Assembly: GCA_021739765.1 (NCBI GenBank)
Contig: JAIPBD010000007.1
Location: forward strand, 124,001 to 188,000
Reading direction: 5' to 3'
DNA from: Melioribacteraceae bacterium
GTDB taxonomy: Bacteria; Bacteroidota; Ignavibacteria; Ignavibacteriales; Melioribacteraceae
DNA length: 64,000 nt
A program made the translations under genes and the position numbers. A model generated the notes under the pieces. The model had not been told where the DNA came from. It made no database searches and was given only the letters and a program-made list of their open reading frames with translations. How positions within the stretch are numbered: position 1 is the first letter of the stretch; the number at the start of each line of letters is the position of its first letter. Positions 1-8,017 of the stretch are shown here, in pieces.

Positions 1-486
1 GGGGGAGTAGGAGAAACCGTTCGCAAAAACTTATTAGCTAGTACAGATTTCCATACAATTTTAAGATTACCAACCGGTTTATTCTATGCGCAAGGAGTCA
101 AAGCAAACGTGATCTTCTTCGATAACAAACCGGCTAGTAAAACGCCTTGGACCAAGGAAGTCTGGATATATGACTTAAGGACAAATCAGCATTTCACCTT
201 AAAGACAATGCAGATGAAATATGATCATCTTGAAGATTTTGTTAAATCCTATAATCCAAAGAATAGACATAAACGTACTGAAACAGAGCAATTCAAGAAA
301 TTCACTTACGATGAAATAATCGCTCGCGACAAAACGAACCTGGATATCTTTTGGCTTAAAGATGAAAGTCTCGGAGATACCGAAAACCTTCCTGATCCCG
401 ATATTTTGGCGATGGAGATTGTTGAAAATATTGAAGCTAGCTTGGATAGTTTTAAAGAGATAATCCAAAAGCTGGAGAGACTGTAA
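1..486 (+). CDS. hsdM: Type I restriction-modification methyltransferase subunit HsdM, C-terminal part (5' truncated by window)
   Basis: The reading frame is open from base 1 and ends at TAA 484-486, giving about 161 residues of the C-terminal end. It matches the conserved tail of HsdM, the N6-adenine methyltransferase subunit of type I systems: 'GVGETVRKNLL', 'ILRLPTGLFYAQGVKANV', 'FFDNKPASK', 'WIYDLRTN', 'YNPKNRHKR', 'DKTNLDIFWLKD' and 'LPDPDILA' occur in family order. GTG 109 is an internal valine and not the start. The SAM-binding motif and the NPPF catalytic motif would lie upstream of the window. No hsdS or hsdR follows. The stop codon lies inside an IS256-type terminal repeat, so the last residues may be supplied by the insertion. 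The methylase identity is firm; whether the system is functional cannot be seen. Confidence 0.93.
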   Translation, partial: GGVGETVRKNLLASTDFHTILRLPTGLFYAQGVKANVIFFDNKPASKTPWTKEVWIYDLRTNQHFTLKTMQMKYDHLEDFVKSYNPKNRHKRTETEQFKKFTYDEIIARDKTNLDIFWLKDESLGDTENLPDPDILAMEIVENIEASLDSFKEIIQKLERL

Positions 487-504
487 AATATTTTGTGTAA
501 ATGG
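482..504 (+). repeat. IS256-type terminal repeat, left copy
   Basis: A 23-bp stretch beginning TGTAAAA and ending TTTGTGTAAATGG. It matches 63871-63893 at 20 of 23 positions in the same orientation; the three differences are adjacent and central. It lies just beyond the 3' end of a decayed IS256-family transposase on the - strand, where the element's terminal inverted repeat would be expected. It contains the stop codon of hsdM. Confidence 0.6.
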
Positions 505-528
505 AAGTTGCTAAGTAGAGCCATCAAA

Positions 529-745
529 TCAATTCTCAAAATAAATTGAAGAATTACGAAAGAACAATAACCCATTATCTAATCGGCATCGTCTCTTCCT
601 TCCGATAACAGATAATGTTTTTGATAAATCTCCATAAGCCAGAAACAGCATTTTTTTGAGTGCATCATCATTAGGAAAGAGGCTCCGATTTTTAGTTACT
701 TTTCTAAACAGTTGAGGGACAGAGTCAACGACATTTGCTTATTTG
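529..745 (-). pseudogene. Decayed IS256/Mutator-family transposase, C-terminal remnant
   Basis: On the - strand the translation contains 'NVVDSVPQLFRKVTKNRS' followed by 'LFPNDDALKKMLFLA' and ends in 'SSIYFEN' and a stop near 529. IS256-family transposases carry N-A-(I/V)-E-S-L-N, R-K-V-T-K-N-R-G-x-F-P-N-D-D-A and I-Y-F-E in this order near the C-terminus. Between these blocks the frame shifts: another frame reads 'MPIR', stop, W, which corresponds to the family's 'MPIRNW'. In-frame stops and frameshifts make this a dead fragment. The N-terminal two thirds, including most of the DDE catalytic core, is missing. It sits between the terminal repeat at 482-504 and the HTH gene at 987, marking an old insertion and deletion next to hsdM. 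Confidence 0.75.
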
Positions 746-986
746 AACAAACACAAGAAGGATTACCGTAAGAATATTGCAAGCAATATCCGTAATTTGT
801 TATAAATAAAGGCTTTAAGTACCCACAGCAGATAAAGACTGAAAGAAACATCATGAATACCTTCTACTAAGAAAATCTAGATAAAATCCAAATAGCCCAA
901 GAGTTAAATCCTAAGCTGAAATATAATCCTAAACTCAACCACTTAGTTTGCAAGAAAAAATTGGAAAGAGTAGGAAAATATAGAAG
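746..986. other. Intergenic stretch without a recognisable gene
   Basis: I see no intact gene here. There is a small palindrome with ATATTGC arms at 774-789 around a two-base centre. A + strand frame from ATG 853 is interrupted by TAA after five codons. The stretch continues the IS remnant on its left and probably contains the promoter of the HTH gene, but no convincing promoter motif stands out. Confidence 0.4.
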
Positions 987-1295
987 ATGGAAAACCGAAA
1001 CCTTGTAGTAATAGAAACCGAACAACTTATAGTGCTAATAAAAGAAGCAATTAAAGCAGAACTATCCAATAAAAACGAAATACCCCAAAAAGAACTCATG
1101 AACTTCAAAGAAACATGCGAATTCTTGGGAATTCACCCCTCAACGCTAAACAAATGGAAAGCAGAGAATAAAATTCCATTCAAACGCCTGGGGAAAAGAG
1201 TTTTCTTTGAAAGAGAGAAAATCCTAAAAACTCTAAAACAGCCAGATCATCTTGCTGGATTCAGAAAGAAAGCAAATTCAAATAGCTATGGATGA
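987..1295 (+). CDS. Small helix-turn-helix (excisionase/MerR-like, HTH_17) DNA-binding protein
   Basis: A 102-residue protein. Residues about 38-85 ('MNFKETCEFLGIHPSTLNKW' and then 'IPFKRLGKRVFFEREKIL') fit the HTH_17 fold found in excisionases and small accessory regulators of integrative elements: a recognition helix followed by a beta-wing with the R-x-G-x-R-V-x-F signature. The first 35 residues look like a short coiled-coil helix ('LIVLIKEAIKAELSNK'). ATG 987 follows a weak A/G-rich ribosome site. It lies between the IS remnant and the LacI gene with a 100-bp gap to the latter, so it is more likely a leftover of a mobile element than part of the sugar programme. Its target is unknown. 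Confidence 0.7.
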   Translation: MENRNLVVIETEQLIVLIKEAIKAELSNKNEIPQKELMNFKETCEFLGIHPSTLNKWKAENKIPFKRLGKRVFFEREKILKTLKQPDHLAGFRKKANSNSYG

Positions 1296-1358
1296 GTCGT
1301 ATATTTCGACCGAATTCAGAAAAGTGAGATAAATAATTTGTTTTTATTATTTGCAATC

Positions 1359-1389
1359 TTGACAAACATATTTAAAAACACTAATTTCG
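1359..1389 (+). promoter_or_regulatory. Probable -33/-7 promoter of the LacI-type regulator gene
   Basis: TTGACA at 1359-1364 is followed 20 bases after its TTG by TAATTTCG at 1382-1389, close to the Bacteroidota -7 consensus TAnnTTTG at the usual TTG-N19-21 spacing. The predicted start of transcription falls near 1394-1396, directly before the palindromic operator at 1401-1416, which would allow autorepression. Confidence 0.55.
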
Positions 1390-1400
1390 TAGTAAATAAT

Positions 1401-1416
1401 GCACAAACCTTTGTGC
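1401..1416. promoter_or_regulatory. LacI-type operator copy 1 (perfect palindrome)
   Basis: GCACAAACCTTTGTGC has perfect 7-bp arms around CC. It lies just downstream of the predicted promoter and overlaps the first possible ATG (1399) of the regulator frame. The motif recurs at 2501, 5692 and 27882. Operators of LacI-family proteins are typically palindromes of this length, and position and recurrence support autoregulation. Confidence 0.65.
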
Positions 1417-1428
1417 AAAAATAAAAAT

Positions 1429-2484
1429 TTGAATGTAACATTAAAAAATATCGCTGAAAAAACCGGTTGTTCGGTTTCGACAATCTCAAGAGTCTTGAAT
1501 AAAAAAGGCAAGCAGTTCCGTATTAGCAAAGAAACACAAGAATTAATTCTTAGGACGGCTGAAGAGTTGGATTATAAACCTAATGAATTAGCCAGGGGGC
1601 TACGTCTTAAAAAATCGAACACGATTGGTCTATTAGTTCCGGACATATCAAATCCATTCTTCGCACATGTAACCCATATAATTCAACAGTATGCATATTC
1701 TGAGGGTTACACACTAATAGTTTGCAATACAAACGAAGATATAAGTCTAGAGATCGACCATATTGATTTGTTGAGGAGAAAGGGAGTTGATGGATTTATT
1801 ATTCTTCCTGTGGGCACGGAAAGTGCTCATATAAAAGAACTCGCGAACCGTAATTTCCCGTTCGTTTTGATGGATCGAATTTTCGAGAATTTAGATTCAA
1901 ATGCTGTGGTAGTCGATAATCAGAAAGGCTCTTATCAAGCCGTAAAACACTTGATAGACAACGGCCATACGAGAATAGCCATCATTCAAGGCCTAAAAAA
2001 AACTTCTACAAATTCCGCAAGATTAAAAGGTTATTCGGAGGCGTTGAGAGAGGCAAATATTGAATTAGACGATCGATTAATTGTTGGTAATGATTTCCGA
2101 AGAGAAAACGGATATATTGAAACTAAACTATTATTAAAACGTAAAGATCCACCGACGGCTATTTTTTCAACGGGTGATTTAATCACGCTTGGAATTTTGG
2201 AGGCAATGTCCGAGGAGAGTAAAAGTATACCAAAAGATATATCGCTTGTTTCATTCGATGATATTGATTATGCGCCTTTTCTTGTTGCACCTTTAACTTC
2301 CGTAAGGCAACCAAGAGATTTATTAGGGAAGGTAACACTAAAAATGCTAATAGACGATATTAATTCGAAAGGAACTAAAATAAAGGAAAAAATGGTTCTG
2401 GATCCTAAATTGATTCTGCGAAAATCAGTCCTCAATTTAAGATCAAAGAATCCTGAATTTTCAGCCGTTTATAGCGGATATTAA
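1429..2484 (+). CDS. LacI-family transcriptional regulator
   Basis: Residues 1-50 form the LacI headpiece: 'NVTLKNIAEKTGCSVSTISR' with the hinge-side 'YKPNELARGLR'. The rest is a periplasmic-binding-protein-like sugar sensor ('TIGLLVPDISNPFFAHV', 'GVDGFIILP', 'SLVSFDDIDYAPFLVAPLTS'). Length is about 351 residues, normal for the family. I chose TTG 1429 because family members begin directly before V-T-(L/I)-K-x-I-A and because ATG 1399 lies inside the operator palindrome, almost at the predicted transcription start. ATG 1399 would add ten residues and remains possible; neither start has a good Shine-Dalgarno. The gene precedes the ABC importer and shares its operator, so it probably represses or activates the sugar genes in response to an oligosaccharide. 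The effector is unknown. Confidence 0.9.
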   Translation: MNVTLKNIAEKTGCSVSTISRVLNKKGKQFRISKETQELILRTAEELDYKPNELARGLRLKKSNTIGLLVPDISNPFFAHVTHIIQQYAYSEGYTLIVCNTNEDISLEIDHIDLLRRKGVDGFIILPVGTESAHIKELANRNFPFVLMDRIFENLDSNAVVVDNQKGSYQAVKHLIDNGHTRIAIIQGLKKTSTNSARLKGYSEALREANIELDDRLIVGNDFRRENGYIETKLLLKRKDPPTAIFSTGDLITLGILEAMSEESKSIPKDISLVSFDDIDYAPFLVAPLTSVRQPRDLLGKVTLKMLIDDINSKGTKIKEKMVLDPKLILRKSVLNLRSKNPEFSAVYSGY

Positions 2485-2500
2485 AAAAAATGAGAAAATC

Positions 2501-2516
2501 GCACAATCGTTTGTAC
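2501..2516. promoter_or_regulatory. LacI-type operator copy 2, before the ABC importer
   Basis: GCACAATCGTTTGTAC is an imperfect palindrome matching the 1401 site at 13 of 16 bases. It sits in the 57-bp gap between the regulator gene and the binding-protein gene, 25 bases before the latter's TTG start. No convincing promoter was located around it. Confidence 0.6.
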
Positions 2517-2541
2517 AATTTCTAAAAAGTGAGATAATAAG

Positions 2542-3858
2542 TTGAAGAAATTAATTATTCTAATCATAGTTTCAATCATATTCATAAACTCTTGTGGCGG
2601 AGATGAAAAAAATGATGATAAAAAAACCGTTATATTTTGGCATAGTTTCGTTTCTTCGACAGTTCCCGCTTTAAATGCATTAATTGAAGATTTCGAAAAA
2701 ACTCATCCAGATATTAATATTGAAGCGCAATACATTCCATCTGGTGATGCACTCGTGCAAAAGCTAATCACATCGATACAAAGTGAAACCGCACCTGACA
2801 TTTCGTGGCTTCATGCCCATTTTATGGAAGATTTGGTTCAAGCCGATGCAATTTATAAAATGGAAAAATTTATAAAGGGACCAAATGGAATTAGTGAAGC
2901 AGATTTAAATGACATCTATCCGGCTCTTCTTCAATATGCTTCCTGGCGGGGAACCCTTTATAGCATGCCTATGGAAGCCACTAACCTCGCACTTCTTTAC
3001 AATAAAGATATGTTTAGAGCTGCCGGACTTGATCCCGAAAGACCTCCCCAAAATTGGGATGAGTTAGTTGAATATTCTAAAAAGCTTACTTTCGATAAAG
3101 ATGGTGACGGTAAAAATGAACAGACCGGGTTGTTTCTCCCTGTATATCCTGCCGCAGGCCCACTGAGTGGTTGGATGGTTTGGCAGTTTCATCCTTATTT
3201 GTGGCAAGCGGGGGGGTATAAAATAAACCTGGCACAAACAGAGGTTATTTATAACGATGAAGCAGGCATTAAGGCACTTAGACTCTGGAAAAAAATATAT
3301 CATGATCTTGATTTGAATGTATTTACTTCTGATTACGATGTAGCATTTGCTTCACGCAATTTAGCAATGGCGATGGATGGACCCTGGAATTTGCCTCGGT
3401 ACGAGGAAATTTTGACCGGGATGGATTGGGCATTTGCACCTTTACCCTCAGGACCCGAAAAAAAAGCTACAATAGTTGGTGGCGAATATTTAGCGATATT
3501 TAAACAAAGCGAGCATCCTGAAGCCGCGTGGGCATTTATTAAATGGATCATCCAGCCCGAAACTCAAGCTAAATGGGCAATGACCTCAGGTTATTTACCG
3601 ATCAGGAGAGCTGTGAAAGAAGTCCCTGAATTCAAGCAATATTTAGAGGATAACCCAAACTTCAAAGTATTTATTGATCAAATGGAATTTGGTCAAGCTG
3701 AACGACCTATTGATTATGGTGGCATGGAGATAATGAGGCACATTGCTGACGCGATCGAAAAATCAACCGTCGGGAATCAGGACGTTCAAGAGGCATTGAA
3801 TGAATCGGCGAAACTATCGAATAAAGTGTTAAACGAAGCGAATCAAAAACACAAATGA
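2542..3858 (+). CDS. ABC sugar importer, solute-binding lipoprotein (family 1), copy 1
   Basis: A 438-residue extracytoplasmic binding protein of the MalE/UgpB type. A lipoprotein signal ends in 'IIFINSC' (Cys18). Early motifs are 'FWHSFVSST', 'PSGDALVQKLI' and 'LVQADAIYKMEKFI'; the typical 'AMAMDGPWNLP' and 'APLPSGP' follow in the C-terminal half. A D-K-D-G-D-G-K-N-E stretch near residue 190 resembles a calcium-binding loop. TTG 2542 is the only reasonable start, because the nearest upstream ATG frame stops within 12 codons. The stop overlaps the next start by four bases, as in an operon with the two permeases. A closely related paralogue lies at 57337. Oligosaccharide binding is expected; the exact ligand is not visible. 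Confidence 0.93.
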   Translation: MKKLIILIIVSIIFINSCGGDEKNDDKKTVIFWHSFVSSTVPALNALIEDFEKTHPDINIEAQYIPSGDALVQKLITSIQSETAPDISWLHAHFMEDLVQADAIYKMEKFIKGPNGISEADLNDIYPALLQYASWRGTLYSMPMEATNLALLYNKDMFRAAGLDPERPPQNWDELVEYSKKLTFDKDGDGKNEQTGLFLPVYPAAGPLSGWMVWQFHPYLWQAGGYKINLAQTEVIYNDEAGIKALRLWKKIYHDLDLNVFTSDYDVAFASRNLAMAMDGPWNLPRYEEILTGMDWAFAPLPSGPEKKATIVGGEYLAIFKQSEHPEAAWAFIKWIIQPETQAKWAMTSGYLPIRRAVKEVPEFKQYLEDNPNFKVFIDQMEFGQAERPIDYGGMEIMRHIADAIEKSTVGNQDVQEALNESAKLSNKVLNEANQKHK

Positions 3859-4814
3859 CAAAAACTGAAGCATTAAATAGTAATTCGGTGCAAAAATTGG
3901 TATCGCTTTTTAGATTCTCCAGGAGTTCTCGCGGCGGAATGCACAAGAAAGATGGAATAAATGCAGTCTTTTTCCTTACCCCTACAGTGATCATATTCCT
4001 CACATTTATTCTATTCCCAGTTGTTTTCTCATTCTATCTTAGTTTCCATGAATGGAATATGTTTAGCAATGAAGCGACTTTTGTCGGATTTGATAATTAC
4101 ACTAAAATGTTTCAAAGCGAAGAGTTTTGGAGTGTACTTAAAAATACCGGAATATTTACTTTCGGCACAGTTCCACTAAATATGGCTCTCTCACTTGTGG
4201 TTGCCATTGCTTTAAATAAAAAAATTAAAGGCAAGAAATTTTTGCGAACAGCATTCTTTGCACCTGTTATAATTTCACCGGTGGCTGCAGCTGTGATTTG
4301 GAGATGGATTTATGACCCAAATTACGGACTTCTAAATTATGGAATTAGTTTTCTCGGAGTCGGATCAGTGAATTGGCTGAACGATCCAACTGCCGCTATG
4401 TTTGCGCTAATAATAATGAGTGTTTGGAAAACATTCGGGATAAATATGGTACTATTTTCTGCCGGATTACAGGGAATTCCAGAAACATATTACGAAGCGG
4501 CAAAAATTGATGGGGCCGGTAAATGGGCACAATTTTGGAAAATTACTTTGCCATTGTTAGCGCCGACTACCTTCTTCATCATGATTATGTCAATGATTAG
4601 TTCATTCCAAGTATTTGATTTGGTTTACGTTCTTACTTCAGGTGGTCCGTTGGGAAGTACTAAAGTACTCGTATTCTTTGTTTACGAATATGCATTCAAA
4701 TTTTTTGAAATGGGATACGCATCAGCTGCTGCTTATGTTCTTTTTGTAATTCTTATTGTACTGACAATGATTCAGGTTCGATATATGAAAAATAGAATAC
4801 AAGGTTCATTCTGA
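3855..4814 (+). CDS. ABC sugar importer permease, MalF/UgpA type
   Basis: A 319-residue inner-membrane protein with about six hydrophobic segments after a 40-residue cytoplasmic N-terminus. It carries the ABC-permease coupling motif 'EAAKIDGAGKWAQFWKITLP', which docks to the ATPase, and the MalF-like C-terminal 'FDLVYVLTSGGP'. It overlaps the binding-protein gene by four bases and the MalG-type gene by one base (ATG at 4814), so the three should be translationally coupled. It would form a heterodimer with the next protein. The matching ATPase is not adjacent; the best candidate is at 54412. Confidence 0.94.
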   Translation: MTKTEALNSNSVQKLVSLFRFSRSSRGGMHKKDGINAVFFLTPTVIIFLTFILFPVVFSFYLSFHEWNMFSNEATFVGFDNYTKMFQSEEFWSVLKNTGIFTFGTVPLNMALSLVVAIALNKKIKGKKFLRTAFFAPVIISPVAAAVIWRWIYDPNYGLLNYGISFLGVGSVNWLNDPTAAMFALIIMSVWKTFGINMVLFSAGLQGIPETYYEAAKIDGAGKWAQFWKITLPLLAPTTFFIMIMSMISSFQVFDLVYVLTSGGPLGSTKVLVFFVYEYAFKFFEMGYASAAAYVLFVILIVLTMIQVRYMKNRIQGSF

Positions 4815-5650
4815 TGAAAAGCATAAAGACAATAAATATGGGCAAATCCGTGATTAAGCATATTTTGATTTATTCGCTCGCATTCTTAACTCTAGCCCCC
4901 TTCATCTGGATGATACTAACATCTCTAAAAGATATGTCCGACATTTTTGTTTATCCACCTAAATTTTTACCTACTGAATTTCATTGGGATAATTATAAAA
5001 AAGCATTTGAAGCCGCACCCTTTGGGAGATATTACTTTAACAGTATTTTTGTGGCTTTCACTGTAACTCTGGGGCAATTGATAACTTGCTCAATGGCCGC
5101 TTTTGCATTTGCAAGATTAAAGTTCCGAGGTCGAAATACTCTCTTCTATTTATTTCTCGGAACAATGATGATTCCATACAATGTGACTATGATTCCAAGT
5201 TTCTTGGTCCTTTATTGGTTAGGTTGGATTGATTCTTACTATGCCTTAATCGTTCCCGGATTAGCATCTGCTTTCGGTACATTTTTACTCAGACAATTCT
5301 TTATCACGATTCCAAAAGAGCTTGAAGAAGCTGCATATATTGATGGTGCTACTAAGTTACAAGTCTTAAGAAAAATTATTGTTCCACTCGCAAAACCAGC
5401 TTTGGCAACTTTGGCAGTTTTTACTTTCATGGGAGTATTCAACGATTTTATTTGGGCTTTAATTGTCATAAACTCCGAGGATATGCAGACAGTTCAGCTC
5501 GGATTGGCAATTTTTAGAGACAGATATTTAACTCAATGGGATCTGTTGATGGCTGGTTCGGTGACTGCAGTACTTCCTATTCTTATTGTATTCTTTTTTG
5601 CTCAAAAATACTTTATCCAAGGTATAACCCTTAGCGGACTAAAAGAGTAA
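4814..5650 (+). CDS. ABC sugar importer permease, MalG/UgpE type
   Basis: A 278-residue inner-membrane permease with six predicted membrane segments. Family marks are 'FIWMILTSLKD' in the first periplasmic loop region, the coupling motif 'EAAYIDGATKLQVLRKIIVP' and the C-terminal 'QKYFIQGITLSGLKE', typical of MalG/CUT1 partners. It starts at ATG 4814 on the last base of the previous gene, and its own TAA overlaps the following ATG at 5650. Length and motifs are normal for the family. Confidence 0.94.
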   Translation: MKSIKTINMGKSVIKHILIYSLAFLTLAPFIWMILTSLKDMSDIFVYPPKFLPTEFHWDNYKKAFEAAPFGRYYFNSIFVAFTVTLGQLITCSMAAFAFARLKFRGRNTLFYLFLGTMMIPYNVTMIPSFLVLYWLGWIDSYYALIVPGLASAFGTFLLRQFFITIPKELEEAAYIDGATKLQVLRKIIVPLAKPALATLAVFTFMGVFNDFIWALIVINSEDMQTVQLGLAIFRDRYLTQWDLLMAGSVTAVLPILIVFFFAQKYFIQGITLSGLKE

Positions 5651-7005
5651 TGAAAATAAAATTAATTAAATATCTTCTTATTTTAATTTTAGCACAAACC
5701 TTTGTACAAATTTGCGCAAAATCTGGGGATATCCCTATCAGTAGTACCGGAGATATACAATTTTACGTAGATGACGCTTCATTTTACAACTTTGATTTAA
5801 TTCGATACGAAATCTATTTGATGGTATATGCCGATCAACTAGTATTAACTGAATTTGAAGATGGTCAAACTGCTGAGATTCAGGTGAAATTGACTCTAAA
5901 AAAATCAACCGGGGAAATGGTAGTAAATGATCAATGGGAAACTAAAGCAAGCATCGTTGTTGATTCAAACTTTCCCGGAAACATGGTCATTTATGACGAG
6001 TCCATTTACACTATCGAAGAGGGACAGTATCATTTAGAATTAGAAGTAAGTGATAAAAATAGCAACAGAATTGGTGTGGCAAGAAAACTAGTACAAATTC
6101 AATTAAATGATGATCAACCAGTATTTTTAAGCCAAATTGAATTTGTATCATCCCTCGAAGAAAGCACAATTATGCAAGGAATTTTTAAAAAAGGAAAATT
6201 TACTATCACACCAAATCCCTCAAGACGCTACGGATTATTGAATCCAATGATTTATTTCTATTTCGAAATTTATAAACATAATTCTAATGAATCAGATCAG
6301 TTCGAATTCAATTACAAAATAGTCTCTGATGCGGGAAGAACATTAAGGTCATTCGATAATAAAGTCAATATTATATCAAATTCTGCTAATGGAATTCCTA
6401 GCGGTTTTAATGTTTCTGCTCTTCCATCTGGAATTTATGATCTCGTGATTAATGCAAGCGATGCTGCGAATGAGATCAGTACAAAAACCAATCGAAAATT
6501 TGAAGTAATCCAATTGGATTATGCTTCCAAGAAAACACTCTTGACTGAAGATAACGCGGAAATGTTTGGAGAGATAATAAGAATTATTGGTTCAGAAAAA
6601 GATTACGATTTTTATTCCAATTTGAATTTGACTTCAAAAGCGAGGTTCTTGATTCAGTTTTGGCAGAATAAAGACACTTTTCATTCAACTGATGAAAATG
6701 AATATTTAACCAGAATAATTGAACGGTATAATTACGCGAACAAGAATTTTTCGTGGGGAAAGCTCAAAGGTTGGAAATCCGACCGGGGTAAAGTGCTCCT
6801 TAAATTTGGAATGCCCGACAATATTCAAAGATATCCATCTGAGGGCTCATCATTCCCTTATGAAGTATGGGAATATCAAGAGATGCGAAATTACATCTAT
6901 GTTTATGGTGATCTCAGAAATGATGGAAGATTTACACTTCTTCATTCAACAAGGGAAGGTGAAATCTACAATCCTTTATGGAGTGAAGAATTAAATAAAA
7001 TGTAA
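5650..7005 (+). CDS. GWxTD-domain exported protein
   Basis: A 451-residue protein with an N-terminal hydrophobic signal ('LIKYLLILILAQTFVQICA'). The C-terminal third carries the GWxTD domain: 'YANKNFSWGKLKGWKSDRGK' and 'VLLKFGMPDNIQRYP', followed by 'YEVWEYQE' and 'FTLLHSTREGE'. Here the eponymous motif is G-W-K-S-D. The middle looks like beta-rich Ig/FnIII-type repeats ('VSALPSGIYDLVINASDAA'). GWxTD proteins are common in Ignavibacteria and relatives but have no established function. It overlaps the MalG-type gene by one base, so it belongs to the importer operon, which is unusual. A LacI-type operator lies within its signal-peptide codons at 5692-5707. Confidence 0.85.
   Translation: MKIKLIKYLLILILAQTFVQICAKSGDIPISSTGDIQFYVDDASFYNFDLIRYEIYLMVYADQLVLTEFEDGQTAEIQVKLTLKKSTGEMVVNDQWETKASIVVDSNFPGNMVIYDESIYTIEEGQYHLELEVSDKNSNRIGVARKLVQIQLNDDQPVFLSQIEFVSSLEESTIMQGIFKKGKFTITPNPSRRYGLLNPMIYFYFEIYKHNSNESDQFEFNYKIVSDAGRTLRSFDNKVNIISNSANGIPSGFNVSALPSGIYDLVINASDAANEISTKTNRKFEVIQLDYASKKTLLTEDNAEMFGEIIRIIGSEKDYDFYSNLNLTSKARFLIQFWQNKDTFHSTDENEYLTRIIERYNYANKNFSWGKLKGWKSDRGKVLLKFGMPDNIQRYPSEGSSFPYEVWEYQEMRNYIYVYGDLRNDGRFTLLHSTREGEIYNPLWSEELNKM
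5692..5707. promoter_or_regulatory. LacI-type operator copy 3, inside the start of the GWxTD gene
   Basis: GCACAAACCTTTGTAC differs from the perfect site at 1401 by one base. It begins 42 bases into the GWxTD coding region. A further partly palindromic half-site follows directly (GTACAAATTTGCGC). It could act as a transcription roadblock or serve an internal promoter; neither can be proven here. Confidence 0.5.
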
Positions 7006-7038
7006 CAAGAATGTTCTCAATAAAAACGAGCAACAGTA

Positions 7039-7992
7039 ATGAGTAAACTTAAAATTATATTATCAACCAGCTTGGTTGCAATTGTTTTCCTTTCAGTCAT
7101 CCCTTCCTGTAGTGAGGAGGATGCCAGTACGGCTCCATATGTAGGTTCACCCGTCATGTCAAATGTTTTGGTCGAGGAGGCATCTTTCGAGCCCAGAATA
7201 ACTTGGTTGGGAGGTTACGCCTCGGTATTGGCTGTTAATAAAGGAACAAAATCTATACTGGATACATCTCTCATCTGGTTGATTAAAACAGAAGGTAATA
7301 GTCTAAAATATCCGGTTGAATTTGGTGTAACGCCGACTGGTGCTACAGATATCACTTCAAATTACGGTGGAATAAAAGTAGATAATTTAGATGAAGATGA
7401 GAGTTACTCTTTTTGGGTTATGAAGGAAGAAATTTGGAATCAAATTTCAGCTCAATCGGGCAAGGAGATTGTAATCGATTCATCTCTGCAAGCTGCTCAA
7501 GTTGTTGTATCCACAGATTCGATCAAACTTTCCACTGAGTATTTTACAAGTTACTCAAAAGACCTGGATGTGTTTCTTAATATAGCCGATATAAGCACAT
7601 TTGGTCAGTTAGGAGTGATTTCAGTTACAGAAGATTTTAGTGATAAACCTATTATTAGTTGGACTATTACTCAATCAGGCGTTAGTGATACTGAGATTTC
7701 TGTAATTGGAATTTGTGAAGGCTCTCAATATGATCCAGGCAAAACAATTTGGGACGTTTATTCGGAGGCTGATGACAATGGTTCCACAGTTTATGGAACT
7801 GTTAATGTTATTAAATCCCCGTTAAACGTAGGGGATACATTTGAACAAACCCGGGCATTCGTCCCTTTCGATGCTGATGGATTGGAGAGAAATAAAACTT
7901 ATTACATATGGATCGCTAATGATATTTGGGACGGTGAAAGTCGGTTAAGATTTGCAAAAGGTTACGCCTACGCAACATTTAATACTAACTGA
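7039..7992 (+). CDS. Unknown lipoprotein of the importer operon
   Basis: A 317-residue protein that I do not recognise. A lipoprotein signal ends in 'FLSVIPSC' with Cys24 followed by S-E-E-D. The mature part appears all-beta, with two similar halves: each has a segment on I-T-W or I-S-W ('PRITWLGGYASVLAVNKG', 'PIISWTITQSG') and a segment like 'ESYSFWVMKEEIWNQ' or 'KTYYIWIANDIWDGESR'. This suggests a duplicated Ig/FnIII-like domain. It follows the GWxTD gene after 33 bp and precedes the beta-barrel gene. A periplasm- or surface-anchored partner of the barrel or a glycan-binding lipoprotein is possible, but this is inference. Confidence 0.7.
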   Translation: MSKLKIILSTSLVAIVFLSVIPSCSEEDASTAPYVGSPVMSNVLVEEASFEPRITWLGGYASVLAVNKGTKSILDTSLIWLIKTEGNSLKYPVEFGVTPTGATDITSNYGGIKVDNLDEDESYSFWVMKEEIWNQISAQSGKEIVIDSSLQAAQVVVSTDSIKLSTEYFTSYSKDLDVFLNIADISTFGQLGVISVTEDFSDKPIISWTITQSGVSDTEISVIGICEGSQYDPGKTIWDVYSEADDNGSTVYGTVNVIKSPLNVGDTFEQTRAFVPFDADGLERNKTYYIWIANDIWDGESRLRFAKGYAYATFNTN

Positions 7993-8017
7993 AAATTTTA
8001 TGAAACTTGGGGCTAAA

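Noticed and set aside
306-575. Open frame of 89 codons on the - strand overlapping the IS remnant and hsdM
   Set aside because: It only joins a shifted frame of the decayed transposase tail with the antisense of hsdM; no continuous protein homology.
853-1011. Short + strand frame starting at ATG 853
   Set aside because: TAA after five codons; the readable part after it has no recognisable family.
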